From: UBA5195 sp034432755
Lineage (GTDB): Bacteria; Chloroflexota; Anaerolineae; Anaerolineales; Villigracilaceae
Length of the DNA stretch: 34,865 bases
Direction: 5' to 3'
Assembly (NCBI GenBank): GCA_034432755.1
Contig: DAOUBQ010000003.1
Span: 1-34,865, forward strand
Shown: positions 21,828 to 30,574 of the stretch, piece by piece
Layout of the letters: every line of letters begins with the position of its first letter
Position numbering within the stretch: position 1 is the first letter of the stretch
Notes under the pieces: model-generated
The model's database searches: none
Seen by the model: only the letters and a program-made list of their open reading frames with translations
What the model was told of the DNA's origin: nothing
Made by a program: the position numbers and the translations under genes

Positions 21828-23930
21828 TTAATCACCTGGCTGGTAAACGGCTTTCGCACTGCGCACCTGCAAAGGAACGACCTCGCGTTCTTCTTCTGGC
21901 CAGGCGGCAATGAGTGTGCCAAAAATAAACACAAATGCGCCCAACCACAGCCAGTTGACCAACGGGTTGTGATAGACCTTGAACGGCGCGATTTGCGAAG
22001 TCACGCCCTCCCAGTTGACCAGCAGGACATACAGGTCATCGGCCAGGGTGGAGCGCACGCCAGGAATGGTCATCGGCTGGCCATCCGAGTAGACATCATA
22101 ACGCGGATATAACTCGGTGACGAACTGCCCATCCCTGAAGACGCTCATCACGGCCCGCGTCACCCAGCGCCCGTCGCTGGCTGGGAATTGTGCCAGAGAA
22201 TCGTAGCGAACGGTGTAACCGGCCAATTGGATGCTTTCGCCAATCGCCAGGCTTTTTTGGGTTTCGGTTTGGAACATTTCGATGCCGATGACGCCTATCG
22301 CCATCAGAATCACGCCCAGATGGATGGTGTACCCGCCATAGCGGCGGCGGTTGCGCCCAGCCAATCGCCACAAGGCAACAAACAGGTTCTCGCTCTGAGC
22401 GCGGGCCCGGGCGCTGGCAGCGCGCCAGAACTCATAGAGGGTGATGGAGGCCGTGAGCGCGACGAAAGTCAGGCCAATCAGGGCGTAAATATTGGTGATT
22501 CCCGCCACGAGCAGGCCAATCAGCACCAAAACGGCGGGGATGGCTGGCTTCCACATCAGTTTGGCGATGCCGAGTATGTAGCGTTTTTCAAGGTCGAGGC
22601 CGTTTTGGGCGACGATATTCTTAATGGCGGTATGTCCCCAGGCCGAGAGCGGGGCAACACCCATCAACAAGACCAGCAGGGCAAACAACGGCCCGGTAGC
22701 ACGCTCGTAGTAGGGTGGGCCGACGGTCACCTTCGAGCCGGTCAATAGTTCAGTAATCAGCGGCGAAATTACGCCCCAGAAACAAATGACCAGAATGCCC
22801 ATAAAGAGCAGGTTGTTGAGCAAGAACAGGGCCTCGCGCGAGAACATGGAGTGCATTTGGCCTTCGGCTTTGAGCGAATCCCAGCGGTAAATGAGCAGGG
22901 CAATCGAGGCCGCAAAGGTCAGACCGATAAAGATAAAGAAAGACGGCCCAATTTCACTCTGGGCAAAGGCATGGACAGAGGACAAAACACCGGAGCGGGT
23001 CAGGAAAGTGCCAAATAAGACCAGGGCATAAGTCAGGATGACGAGCATCATATTCCAGTGCTTGAGCATGCCACGCTTTTCTTGAATCATGACCGAGTGT
23101 AAAAAGGCTGTGCCAGTGAGCCAGGGCATAAAGGCGGCAATTTCCACCGGGTCCCAGCCCCAGTAACCGCCCCAGCCCAATACGTCGTAGGCCCAGCGCC
23201 CGCCCAGCACCAGCCCAAGCGAGAGAAACAGCCAGGCAACCAGCGACCAGCGGCGGGTGAGGCGAATCCAGCGGTCATCGGTGCGCCCGGTGATAAGGGC
23301 GGCAATTGCAAAGGCAAAGGGGATAACATAAGACACAAACCCCAGGTAGAGCATGGGCGGGTGGATAATCATGCCCGGATGCCGCAATAGAGGGTTCAGG
23401 CCGCGCCCATCCTGCACTGTGAACGGCATGGCATTGGCTGGCCGAAAGGTGTAGGCTTCTATATTGTTGAAGGTTTGCCAGAGCCGGGCAAAGGGGTTCT
23501 CAAAAAAAATATTCAACCCTAAAAAGAAAGCAATGGTGAGGCTAGAAACGAAAATCACCCAGGGTAAAAATTCGCGGTCACGTTCCCATTTGCGCAAGGT
23601 AACAGCGGTGGCGAAGGCCGACATGAGCCATGACCAAAACAGAAGCGAGCCAGCTTGCCCACCCCACAACGCGGTCACTTTCAGGTAGGTCGGCATAGCA
23701 CGGCTGGTAACTTCGTATACGAACTTCACATTGAAATCGCCACTGACAAGCAGGTAGATAAGGGTCAGCGAGGCCAGGGTCAGGAGCGGGAAGGTGAGCA
23801 GCATGGCCAGGCGGGCGCTCTCCACCCACTTCTGTCGTTTAGAAAAATGACCATACAGGGCTGCGCCGATGCTATATAGCGCAGTGAGAAAAGTAACAAC
23901 CAGAACTCCAAAACCAAACTCAGCAATCAT
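21828..23930 (-). CDS. ccmF: Haem lyase CcmF
   Basis: A 700-aa polytopic membrane protein that attaches haem to CXXCH of apocytochromes. The haem-handling WWD signature is WGGYWGWDPVEIAAFMPWLT (about 250-269). Other conserved blocks are LWGGQAGSLLFW (about 88-99), RHPGMIIHPPMLYLG with His ligands (about 181-195), and FGTFLTRSGVLSSVHAFA. After the last helices a periplasmic beta domain follows, as in CcmF. The start is 9 nt beyond the ccmE stop. Length is near the usual 640-680. Confidence 0.95.
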   Translation of the reverse strand: MIAEFGFGVLVVTFLTALYSIGAALYGHFSKRQKWVESARLAMLLTFPLLTLASLTLIYLLVSGDFNVKFVYEVTSRAMPTYLKVTALWGGQAGSLLFWSWLMSAFATAVTLRKWERDREFLPWVIFVSSLTIAFFLGLNIFFENPFARLWQTFNNIEAYTFRPANAMPFTVQDGRGLNPLLRHPGMIIHPPMLYLGFVSYVIPFAFAIAALITGRTDDRWIRLTRRWSLVAWLFLSLGLVLGGRWAYDVLGWGGYWGWDPVEIAAFMPWLTGTAFLHSVMIQEKRGMLKHWNMMLVILTYALVLFGTFLTRSGVLSSVHAFAQSEIGPSFFIFIGLTFAASIALLIYRWDSLKAEGQMHSMFSREALFLLNNLLFMGILVICFWGVISPLITELLTGSKVTVGPPYYERATGPLFALLVLLMGVAPLSAWGHTAIKNIVAQNGLDLEKRYILGIAKLMWKPAIPAVLVLIGLLVAGITNIYALIGLTFVALTASITLYEFWRAASARARAQSENLFVALWRLAGRNRRRYGGYTIHLGVILMAIGVIGIEMFQTETQKSLAIGESIQLAGYTVRYDSLAQFPASDGRWVTRAVMSVFRDGQFVTELYPRYDVYSDGQPMTIPGVRSTLADDLYVLLVNWEGVTSQIAPFKVYHNPLVNWLWLGAFVFIFGTLIAAWPEEEREVVPLQVRSAKAVYQPGD

Positions 23931-23939
23931 GAGATTTTC

Positions 23940-24428
23940 CTATCCTTCAGATTGCGCCGGAATGGCCTGCTCATAACGCGTGGGGCATTTTAGGAGCAAT
24001 TCATCGGCATAGAAAATGCCGTCTTCGCCCATTTTGCCGGTCATAATGGCCTGGGCTTCGTTGCGCAACAGGTCGGGCTTGGGTCCGTGATACACAACCT
24101 GAATGCGCGGACGGTTGGGGTCAATGGTGGCCTGGTAGAGAACTTCAGCCAGGCCGCCTTGGGCCTCAATTTCGGCATTGTCGCCGGTGACGTGCGCTAC
24201 CGTAAACGAAAGCGTGAGCGACTGCGGGTCATAGTTAATGGTTTCGCCAAGAACTGCGCCGGAGACGCGCACATTCTTGCCAACAACACTTTGCCCTTTG
24301 GCATTGAGCTCTTCGATGGTCATAAAATACTGCGCGCTAGCCTGAGTAGATGAAACAATCAGGTAAACCACTGCAGCCAAAATAAGTACGCCGCCTAAAA
24401 TAAACTTGGTGCGCGGGGATTGGGCCAT
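23940..24428 (-). CDS. ccmE: Haem chaperone CcmE, CxxxY type
   Basis: A 162-aa protein with one N-terminal membrane span (about 9-26) and the OB-fold domain: YFMTIEELNAKG, VRVSGAVLGETI, SLTLSFTVAH, VVYHGPKPDLLRNEAQAIMTGKM. It carries haem from CcmC to CcmF. In most bacteria the haem binds a His in HxxxY; here the site is C148-PTR-Y152 (CxxxY), with Asp/Glu before it. CxxxY CcmE proteins are known from archaea and some anaerobic bacteria. AAGGAG precedes the ATG. It is the first gene of the ccm run. Confidence 0.93.
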   Translation of the reverse strand: MAQSPRTKFILGGVLILAAVVYLIVSSTQASAQYFMTIEELNAKGQSVVGKNVRVSGAVLGETINYDPQSLTLSFTVAHVTGDNAEIEAQGGLAEVLYQATIDPNRPRIQVVYHGPKPDLLRNEAQAIMTGKMGEDGIFYADELLLKCPTRYEQAIPAQSEG

Positions 24429-24463
24429 GTTTCACTCCTTTTGATGAAGATAACTACTTAAGG

Positions 24464-24527
24464 ATTATACATAGCCAGATTAACGAATACTGAAAAGTGC
24501 TGCCTGATTTGTAATGATAAATGTCAC
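24464..24527 (-). promoter_or_regulatory. Upstream region of ccmE: -10-like box and a motif shared with the cytochrome module
   Basis: On the - strand TATAAT is at 24469-24464, 36 nt before the ccmE ATG, without a good -35. Further up is GTAATGATAAATGTCAC (24511-24527, + strand letters), like GTAATGACAAATCATAAC at 27621-27638; both follow GATTTG within a few bases. The rest of the 24429-24636 gap holds nothing else I can name. Confidence 0.35.
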
Positions 24528-24636
24528 AAAAAGCCATCATTTTTGTCCTGTTTTTTAACCGTTTTTTCCGAATTCAAAACATGGCCCGCAAGCGGGCAAG
24601 CCTGCGGGTCATGGGGGCAAAAAATCGGTAAAAATC

Positions 24637-25914
24637 CTACTGTGCGTGAGCCTCGCCCTGATGCTGCCGCTCAAAGGGCAGGTAGCGGGCCGCCAGAGAG
24701 AAAAGCAGCAGCCAGTAAGAAATGACCATGCCGCCAACGGCAAACTCAACCCAGGTGGGGGTGTAAGAGTTCAGTATCACCGTAGGCGTAAACGGGTCGT
24801 AGGAAATCGAAGCAATCAGCCCGGCGAAGTTGTAGTTCCAACGCATCAGAATGGCGTTGAAAATTGGGATGGTCGCCAGCGCCAACAAAACCCGAAAACT
24901 GCGAATCCGTTTGGCCGCCAGGAGCAGCGCGCCTGCCAGGGCCGGCAGCAGCGCCTGTCCTAACCAGAAAGTGAGCGAATACGGGGCAATCGTGTCGAGC
25001 AGCTGGGTTTGCAGGGCCACTTCACGATCAAAGCTGTAGTAGTTGGTCACGGCCCAATCCCACACGCGCAAATAGGTCAGAAGCAAAGTGGCCGCGCCAG
25101 AAATGCGCGCCAGGTCGTAAAACACATCATCCTTCACCTGGCCGGGACGCATAATGCGGAAGACGACAATGCTCAAGAAAAAGAGCAAGGCCACGCCGCC
25201 CGCTACAGCCGAAAGGACGAACTGCACCGGCGCCGATTGGTTGAACCACAGCCCGCGCCCGGATAGCACTGAATAGGTCGCGCCCAGCGAAGCCTGATGC
25301 AACAGGGATAGCGAAAGCCCAATGACCGCCAATACCGGGCTTATAGCGTGCAGTTTTTCGGCCAGCCAAACCAGGGCGTTTCGGACTTTGCAGAACACAG
25401 CAAAACGCCGTGTCAGGACGTTATTGCAGATGCCGGGGTGCTCCAGCACAATTGGCAACAGTTCGGCCATCAAGACCATCAAATACAGCACCACGCACAT
25501 CGTAATTTCCCATAGCAGGGAGTGGGGCTGCCAGTATACGATTGGATGCCAGAAGCGGAACGGCTTACCCAGGTCAAACAGCAAGACCATACCCGCTGTT
25601 GAGTAACCCAAAAAGCCCAGCAAGATAGCCAGTTTGCCAACCACTTCAAAGCGTTTAATGCGCAACAGATGCACAATGACGCCGAAGACAAAAGCGCTGC
25701 CTCCCAGCGCAATCGAAGAAAGGTCAATCGTAATCCAGAAGGCCCAGGGGACTTTGTTGGAAAGCCCGGTAACGTGCAAACCCTGAGTGAGGACAATATA
25801 GGCGCCAACTAAGCCAAAGGCAATCAGGCCAAGCAGCACAGCAATCCAGTAGGGGAAAATGTCTATCGAAAGTTTCCCAATGCGAATTTTGGGGTAATGA
25901 ACAATGGCCTGCAT
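24637..25914 (-). CDS. NrfD/PsrC-family quinone-interacting membrane subunit
   Basis: A 425-aa integral membrane protein with about ten hydrophobic segments. VPWAFWITIDLSSIALGGSAFV (about 54-75) and LDL/FDLGKPFRFWHPIVYW (about 114-130) are NrfD/HybB signatures around the quinol site; PHSLLWEITMCVVLY follows. These subunits move electrons between menaquinone/ubiquinone and a partner Fe-S protein. It lies 3 nt after the Fe-S gene stop and forms one unit with it and the heptahaem gene. It is longer than E. coli NrfD and closer in length to HybB/ActC-type proteins. Confidence 0.87.
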   Translation of the reverse strand: MQAIVHYPKIRIGKLSIDIFPYWIAVLLGLIAFGLVGAYIVLTQGLHVTGLSNKVPWAFWITIDLSSIALGGSAFVFGVIVHLLRIKRFEVVGKLAILLGFLGYSTAGMVLLFDLGKPFRFWHPIVYWQPHSLLWEITMCVVLYLMVLMAELLPIVLEHPGICNNVLTRRFAVFCKVRNALVWLAEKLHAISPVLAVIGLSLSLLHQASLGATYSVLSGRGLWFNQSAPVQFVLSAVAGGVALLFFLSIVVFRIMRPGQVKDDVFYDLARISGAATLLLTYLRVWDWAVTNYYSFDREVALQTQLLDTIAPYSLTFWLGQALLPALAGALLLAAKRIRSFRVLLALATIPIFNAILMRWNYNFAGLIASISYDPFTPTVILNSYTPTWVEFAVGGMVISYWLLLFSLAARYLPFERQHQGEAHAQ

Positions 25915-25917
25915 AAT

Positions 25918-26754
25918 TTATTCTCCCATGTGGAAAGGCGGCTTATAGGCCGAATCGGGCGGGATGTAATAGACACGCGGCTCGGTGCTGAGTTCTTCGC
26001 GCAAGCGCAGGGTAACACGGGCTTCCTCGCGCGCTTTGGAGATGGGACTTTGGGGGTCATTCAGGTCACCAAAGACGCGCGCTCCGGTCGGGCAGGCCAC
26101 CACGCAGGCCGGGGTCGCCTGCTGGTCTACGCCGGGGGTCAACTTACGCGCCAGGCCATCATCAATGCGATGGGAGCAGAAATGGCACTTTTCCACCACG
26201 CCGCGCTGCCGGTTGGGGACTTCCTGCACGCCAAAGGTAGGCGAAAGTTCGCTTTTGGCAATTGGCTCCCGCCAGTTAAAGACGCGCGCATCATACGGGC
26301 AGGCCACCTGGCAATAGCGGCAGCCAATACAACGGTTGTAATCCATTGCCACAATGCCATCTTCTCGGTAGTACGTCGCTTGAACCGGGCAGACATGCAC
26401 ACAGGGCGCTTCGGCGCACTGCATACAGGGGCGCGAGAGGAAATATTCGGTGCGGTTTTGGGTTGTTTCGGTCAAAACGACGTTATAGAGCATGTCATCG
26501 GCCAGGTTGTTGACGGCCTGGCAGGCGTATGTGCAATAATTGCAGCCAATGCACTTGTTGATGTCAATTAACATGCCCCACTTCACGCCGCCCTCTCCGC
26601 CACTCTCGGCTTTGAGCGGGCTGGCAAGGGAATGGAGGCTGATAAACTGGGTCAAACCGACCGCCGCGGTCAGGCCACCGGCCAGTTTCAAAAAATCGCG
26701 CCGCGAGACGGCATTTTCATCTTGCGGTTTATTTGTGTTGCGAGTCTTTTTCAT
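25918..26754 (-). CDS. Four-cluster [4Fe-4S] ferredoxin protein with Tat signal (NrfC/HybA/DmsB type)
   Basis: A 278-aa exported Fe-S protein. The start MKKTRNTNKPQ leads to SRRDFLKLAGG, a twin-arginine signal, so it folds with its clusters before export. Cys groups: CIGCNYCTYACQ, CMQCAEAPCVHVCP, CIGCRYCQVACP, and CHFCSHRID...ACVVACP, i.e. four cubane sites. Start set at ATG complement 26754 with GGAGG 7 nt upstream; a 25-codon-longer frame is less likely. It overlaps the 3' end of the heptahaem gene by 26 nt. Partner of the NrfD-like subunit. Confidence 0.9.
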   Translation of the reverse strand: MKKTRNTNKPQDENAVSRRDFLKLAGGLTAAVGLTQFISLHSLASPLKAESGGEGGVKWGMLIDINKCIGCNYCTYACQAVNNLADDMLYNVVLTETTQNRTEYFLSRPCMQCAEAPCVHVCPVQATYYREDGIVAMDYNRCIGCRYCQVACPYDARVFNWREPIAKSELSPTFGVQEVPNRQRGVVEKCHFCSHRIDDGLARKLTPGVDQQATPACVVACPTGARVFGDLNDPQSPISKAREEARVTLRLREELSTEPRVYYIPPDSAYKPPFHMGE

Positions 26755-27574
26755 CGCGCACCTCCGAACTCGCTTCTTCCTGTTTGGCTGCTTTGCCATT
26801 GCCATTGTTGACGTCCAACTCACGCTCAATCAACACCCAAACCGCACCGCCGCCCATGCCCATGCCAACGATGAAGAACAACCAGGTGGGAAGATTAACG
26901 CCGCCCCGCTCAGGCTGAACGGATTCAACCGCGCGCGGCTTAACTTCTGGCGAGACAGGGGTGATTGAAACGCCGCGAACCAGGCTGTTGGCCTCATGAA
27001 TGTCTGAGTGGCAGGACTGGCAAGTAGAAATTTCAGAAATAAACGTATGCCCCACCTGAGGGCCCATGTGACAATCAAAGCAAGTCAGACCAGCCGCGCC
27101 ATGAGTCGAGCCGTGCACGGCCTCCATCTGGTTGCGGTGACAGTTTTCACAAGTGCTTGTGTTCTCACCAACCAGTTTTTGCATCTGCGAATGTGGCTCG
27201 TGGCAGGTTACACACCCCATGCCGCGCTCACCATGTTTGCTGGTCATCCAATCATTCTTGATATCAACATGGCAAGTGTCACAGGTTTCTGCTTCAGTCA
27301 AATTCAAATAATTGACTGTGGGGTGCGCCCCCTCGCCTTCGCCCAGTTTATGACAGACAAAACAATTGGTGGCCTCCGCCCCGTGCTTGCTCTGACTCCA
27401 GCGGGTATATACATCCGCATGGCAGTTCACGCAGGCATCCGTCGGGCTGCCTTGCTGTGCTTCTGCTGCCCGCACCGGTCCGCTGGGGGCCGCCAGCAGA
27501 ATTCCTAACCCGGCCACAAAGAGCATCGCCAAACCCAACAAAGCCATCGCCTTCCAAAAAGCAGATTGATTCAT
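26729..27574 (-). CDS. Heptahaem c-type cytochrome with membrane anchors
   Basis: A 281-aa exported cytochrome. It has an N-terminal signal/anchor (about 8-29), seven CXXCH sites at about residues 48, 71, 98, 121, 142, 165 and 185, and a C-terminal membrane span (about 224-248) followed by a charged tail. The haem spacing is like that of NapC/NrfB and class III-like cytochromes. It heads the heptahaem/Fe-S/NrfD unit and probably passes electrons between the Fe-S protein and a periplasmic or extracellular partner. Upstream 27575-27777 (about 200 nt) carries regulatory-looking sequence but no gene. Confidence 0.9.
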   Translation of the reverse strand: MNQSAFWKAMALLGLAMLFVAGLGILLAAPSGPVRAAEAQQGSPTDACVNCHADVYTRWSQSKHGAEATNCFVCHKLGEGEGAHPTVNYLNLTEAETCDTCHVDIKNDWMTSKHGERGMGCVTCHEPHSQMQKLVGENTSTCENCHRNQMEAVHGSTHGAAGLTCFDCHMGPQVGHTFISEISTCQSCHSDIHEANSLVRGVSITPVSPEVKPRAVESVQPERGGVNLPTWLFFIVGMGMGGGAVWVLIERELDVNNGNGKAAKQEEASSEVRDEKDSQHK

Positions 27575-27620
27575 ATCACATTCTCCCAGGTAAAATGAGA
27601 TTGGGGTATCAGATTTGAGG

Positions 27621-27656
27621 GTAATGACAAATCATAACCTTCACAAGTGTTACCTG
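27621..27656 (-). promoter_or_regulatory. Possible operator upstream of the heptahaem module
   Basis: GTAATGACAAATCATAAC (27621-27638) matches a motif upstream of ccmE. ATGACA (27624) and TGTCAT (27656-27661 region) also form a wide inverted pair. It lies 47-85 nt before the cytochrome start. No sure -35/-10 was found. Confidence 0.25.
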
Positions 27657-27777
27657 TCATCATGCAAGCAGACTAAAGTAATCCCAATCTATTAGAAAAT
27701 CTTATCTAACGTCATATACAGAAGCAATGGTTCTCCATAAACCATGAAAGAGCGATACGGCTGCCAGCCAAATGGAA

Positions 27778-27805
27778 CAACAACGCCCCTGACGGGGCGT
27801 TGTTG
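27778..27805 (-). terminator. GC-rich 12-bp hairpin, likely terminator after the zinc-ribbon gene
   Basis: CAACAACGCCCC (27778-27789) pairs perfectly with GGGGCGTTGTTG (27794-27805) around TGAC. It is 33 nt after the stop of the - strand gene at 27839; the following T tract is weak. Confidence 0.65.
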
Positions 27806-27838
27806 CAAAGCAGAGCATGGTTGCCAAAACTTGCAAGG

Positions 27839-28723
27839 CTACAATCTCAATTTCGTACCACAAGCCCGGCAAAAGCGGTCGCCGGGCTGGGCACGCTTAC
27901 CGCATTGGGGACAATACGCCGAATCGGCAGGGACATCTTCAGGCTGGGTAGCGTGCCGCTTGCGCGCGCGGCCCATTGCTCCACTGCTGGAGCGGCCCGA
28001 AAGCCAGTACCACACCCCGCCCCCCAAAATAAGCGCCAGCCCCAACCCGCCCAAAATCCAGGGCAGAAAAGACAGAAACGGGGGGGATGGCTCCAGCGAA
28101 GAAGCAGGTTGAGGCTTATCCATCGACGTTTCAGAACGCGTGCTGTCATAACTGACCTTGAGCGCAATCCGTTCACCCGCCTTAAGGTTTTGAGAGGTAA
28201 ACGCGCGATACACAAATCCATCCGCACCGGTTCCCAGGCTGGTCATAGCCGGTTCTGTCACCACATTGGTTGCGCCAATTGGCTCTTGCAAAACCATGCG
28301 AAACGAAGCCGCTGCGTAATCACCCGGCCAGGTGTAAATGAAACTGCGTGTTTGTCCTTGCCGCACATACGGGATGTAAAACTCCACCCGGTATGTGAGC
28401 CGGTCGGTCACCACAAACGTAACCACACTGTAATTTCCCTCTTGCACAGGTGAATCATGATCCACGTTCACCAGATTGCCATCTTCCTCCCTGGCAACCG
28501 CAAACAATTGCGCCCCGGCGGGCATCCGAATATTGACCTGAGCGGGCAGCGAGGTCCCACCAGAGAGAACCAAATCGTATAACACCAGTACCGAGGGCTG
28601 GTCAAAATCGGGCCAAAGCTGGATATTCAGGCTCTCCAACACCACCGCCGATTGCGCCCGGGCCAGGCCAGGCAGAGCCAATAAAGATACCCACAACAGC
28701 AACACACACACAGCACGACGCAT
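27839..28723 (-). CDS. Exported beta-rich membrane-anchored protein with zinc ribbon
   Basis: A 294-aa protein of unknown function. A signal peptide (MRRAVCVLLLWVSLLALPGLARAQ) is followed by a beta-rich region of about 190 residues, a membrane span (about 222-242), and a C-terminal zinc ribbon CPQCGK...CRACGTK. The beta part and the order 'beta domain, membrane span' are similar to the last half of the cytochrome lipoprotein at 17838; the zinc ribbon is like that of the CcmI-like protein at 19774. The start was set at ATG complement 28723 with GGAGG 7 nt upstream. It follows panE by 53 nt and may share its transcript. Confidence 0.75.
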   Translation of the reverse strand: MRRAVCVLLLWVSLLALPGLARAQSAVVLESLNIQLWPDFDQPSVLVLYDLVLSGGTSLPAQVNIRMPAGAQLFAVAREEDGNLVNVDHDSPVQEGNYSVVTFVVTDRLTYRVEFYIPYVRQGQTRSFIYTWPGDYAAASFRMVLQEPIGATNVVTEPAMTSLGTGADGFVYRAFTSQNLKAGERIALKVSYDSTRSETSMDKPQPASSLEPSPPFLSFLPWILGGLGLALILGGGVWYWLSGRSSSGAMGRARKRHATQPEDVPADSAYCPQCGKRAQPGDRFCRACGTKLRL

Positions 28724-28776
28724 TCTGACCTCCGCAAAGGAAACTGTGCGGATATTACCATGATTCGCGCCTGTTT

Positions 28777-29679
28777 TTATGCCCTGCGCAAAGCACTCAC
28801 CAATTGCCACATCGTCCAATTGACCGGCGCAGGCACGCCGCGCTTTTGCGCCGCGCGAGTTACGGCTCCGCAAATCGAATCAATTTCAGTGCGCGCCCCG
28901 CGCTTCACATCCTGCAACATAGAGGAGCAATTGGCCGCCGTCCGCCGCGCCACATCCTCCACCGCCGCCACCGGGTCGGCAAAGGGCAAATTCACCCCAT
29001 CTGCCGCCGCCACCGCCGCCGCCTCGCTCGCCAGAGCAGCCATCAACCGCCGCGCCGCCGGCCGATGGAGTAGTTCGCCGTTTGGCACGCGAAGCAGAGC
29101 CGAGAGCGGATTAATGGCCGCATTGATGACCAGTTTGCCCCAGGCCAAGGCATTTGCATCGCGGACGATATCCACCCGAAAGCCGGCCCCGCGTAACAGG
29201 CCTTCCACCTCCCCGCTGCAAGGGTGCGCTTCAAGGGAGAGAATACCTTCCCCACCAGAGCGCGCCAACCCTGGCCCAAGCAAGGTCGCCCCGTAGGTAC
29301 AAACGCCCAACAGCGCCCGCGCCTCGCCCAGCGCCCCGGCCAAAATCTCGTGGTTGCAGAGTCCGTTCTGAAACGTGACCGCCAGCCCCGAGGCGGGCAG
29401 GCAGTCCAATAGTTTTTGGGCGGCCTCTTGGGTCTGCCACGATTTCACCAGCACCAGCGCCAGGTCTATATCGGTACAACCTGACGGGTCATCCGTCGCC
29501 CAAACCGGCCAGCGCATCTCGACTCCCTCGGCAGTGACCAACCGCGCCCCATCCCGGTTAAGAGCTTCGAGGGCGTTTTTCCACGTCCCCAGCATCGTCA
29601 CCGGGCTGCCAGCCGCCGCCAGCCGCGCCGCAAACAACGTCGCCAGCGCGCCCGTACCGACAATCAAGACCTTTTTCAT
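28777..29679 (-). CDS. panE: 2-dehydropantoate 2-reductase
   Basis: Reduces ketopantoate to pantoate with NADPH in pantothenate/CoA synthesis. The 300-aa protein has the N-terminal GTGALATLFAARL dinucleotide site (about 8-20), LVLVKSWQT with the conserved Lys, FQNGLCNHE, and WGKLVINAAINPLSAL with the catalytic Lys/Asn (about 175-190). The ATG (complement 29677-29679) is 1 nt past the panB stop, so both genes are coupled. A longer frame to 29886 would overlap panB and is not used. Confidence 0.93.
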   Translation of the reverse strand: MKKVLIVGTGALATLFAARLAAAGSPVTMLGTWKNALEALNRDGARLVTAEGVEMRWPVWATDDPSGCTDIDLALVLVKSWQTQEAAQKLLDCLPASGLAVTFQNGLCNHEILAGALGEARALLGVCTYGATLLGPGLARSGGEGILSLEAHPCSGEVEGLLRGAGFRVDIVRDANALAWGKLVINAAINPLSALLRVPNGELLHRPAARRLMAALASEAAAVAAADGVNLPFADPVAAVEDVARRTAANCSSMLQDVKRGARTEIDSICGAVTRAAQKRGVPAPVNWTMWQLVSALRRA

Positions 29680-29680
29680 G

Positions 29681-30574
29681 TCACACCCCCTTGAGGACTT
29701 CCACCTCGACCAGGAAGGCCTGCCATTCCTCATCGGCCATATCAACGGCGTGCATTTCTGCCGGGAATTGTTTTTCCTGCACATCGGCAATGTAGGCTGT
29801 GAACGCCTTCTGCATTTCGGCGTGCAGGCTGGCGTATTTCTTGACAAATTTGGGCGTAAAACGGTCGAACAGGCCCAGCAGGTCATGCGTCACCAACACC
29901 TGGCCGTCTGTGCCGGCCCCTGCACCAATGCCGATGGTGGGAATCGAAAGCCGCTGCGAGAGAAATTGGGCCAGCCGGGCGGGCACCGCCTCCAGCACAA
30001 TGCTGAAGCACCCGGCTTCTTCGAGCAGAAGCGCGTCCTCAAGCAGCCGCCGCGCCGCTGAGGCTGTTTTGCCCTGGGCGCGGAATCCACCCAACTGATG
30101 AATGGACTGCGGGGTCAGCCCCAAGTGGCCCATCACCGGAATTCCGGCCCCCACAATCGCGCGGATGGCCTCAACCCGCTCACGCCCGCCCTCCAGCTTG
30201 ACGGCATCCATACCGCCCTGCTGAAGAAAGCGGCCCGCGTTACGCAGCGCATCTTCCACCGAAACCTGGTACGACATAAACGGCATGTCGCCCACCAGCA
30301 AAGCACTCTTCGCGCCGCGCGAGACGGCCCGCGCATGATGGAGCATTTCCTCCATCGTCACGGGCAGGGTGTTTTCGTAGCCCAACACCACCATGCCAAG
30401 CGAATCACCAACCAGAATAGCATCTATCCCGGCCTGGTCGAGCGCCAGGGCAGTGGGATAATCGTAAGCGGTGAGCATGGTAATCGGCTCACCACGCTCT
30501 TTTTTCTGGCGAAAGGTAAGCGTGGTCACTTTCTTTCGCGCGGAAAGACCAGAAACAACAGTTGGAGTAGACAT
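29681..30574 (-). CDS. panB: 3-methyl-2-oxobutanoate hydroxymethyltransferase
   Basis: Transfers a hydroxymethyl group from 5,10-methylene-THF to ketoisovalerate, giving ketopantoate. The 297-aa protein has MLTAYDYPTALALDQAGID (33-51), VGDSLGMVVLGYENTLPVT (55-73) with metal ligands, DMPFMSYQ, VKLEGG (catalytic region), VMGHLGLTPQS and IGIGAGAGTDGQVLVTHD. First gene of the panB-panE run; no panC or panD here. Confidence 0.97.
   Translation of the reverse strand: MSTPTVVSGLSARKKVTTLTFRQKKERGEPITMLTAYDYPTALALDQAGIDAILVGDSLGMVVLGYENTLPVTMEEMLHHARAVSRGAKSALLVGDMPFMSYQVSVEDALRNAGRFLQQGGMDAVKLEGGRERVEAIRAIVGAGIPVMGHLGLTPQSIHQLGGFRAQGKTASAARRLLEDALLLEEAGCFSIVLEAVPARLAQFLSQRLSIPTIGIGAGAGTDGQVLVTHDLLGLFDRFTPKFVKKYASLHAEMQKAFTAYIADVQEKQFPAEMHAVDMADEEWQAFLVEVEVLKGV

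Noticed and set aside
28723..28873. 50-codon N-terminal extension of the zinc-ribbon protein
   Set aside because: It overlaps panE and hides a clear signal peptide and Shine-Dalgarno at 28723.
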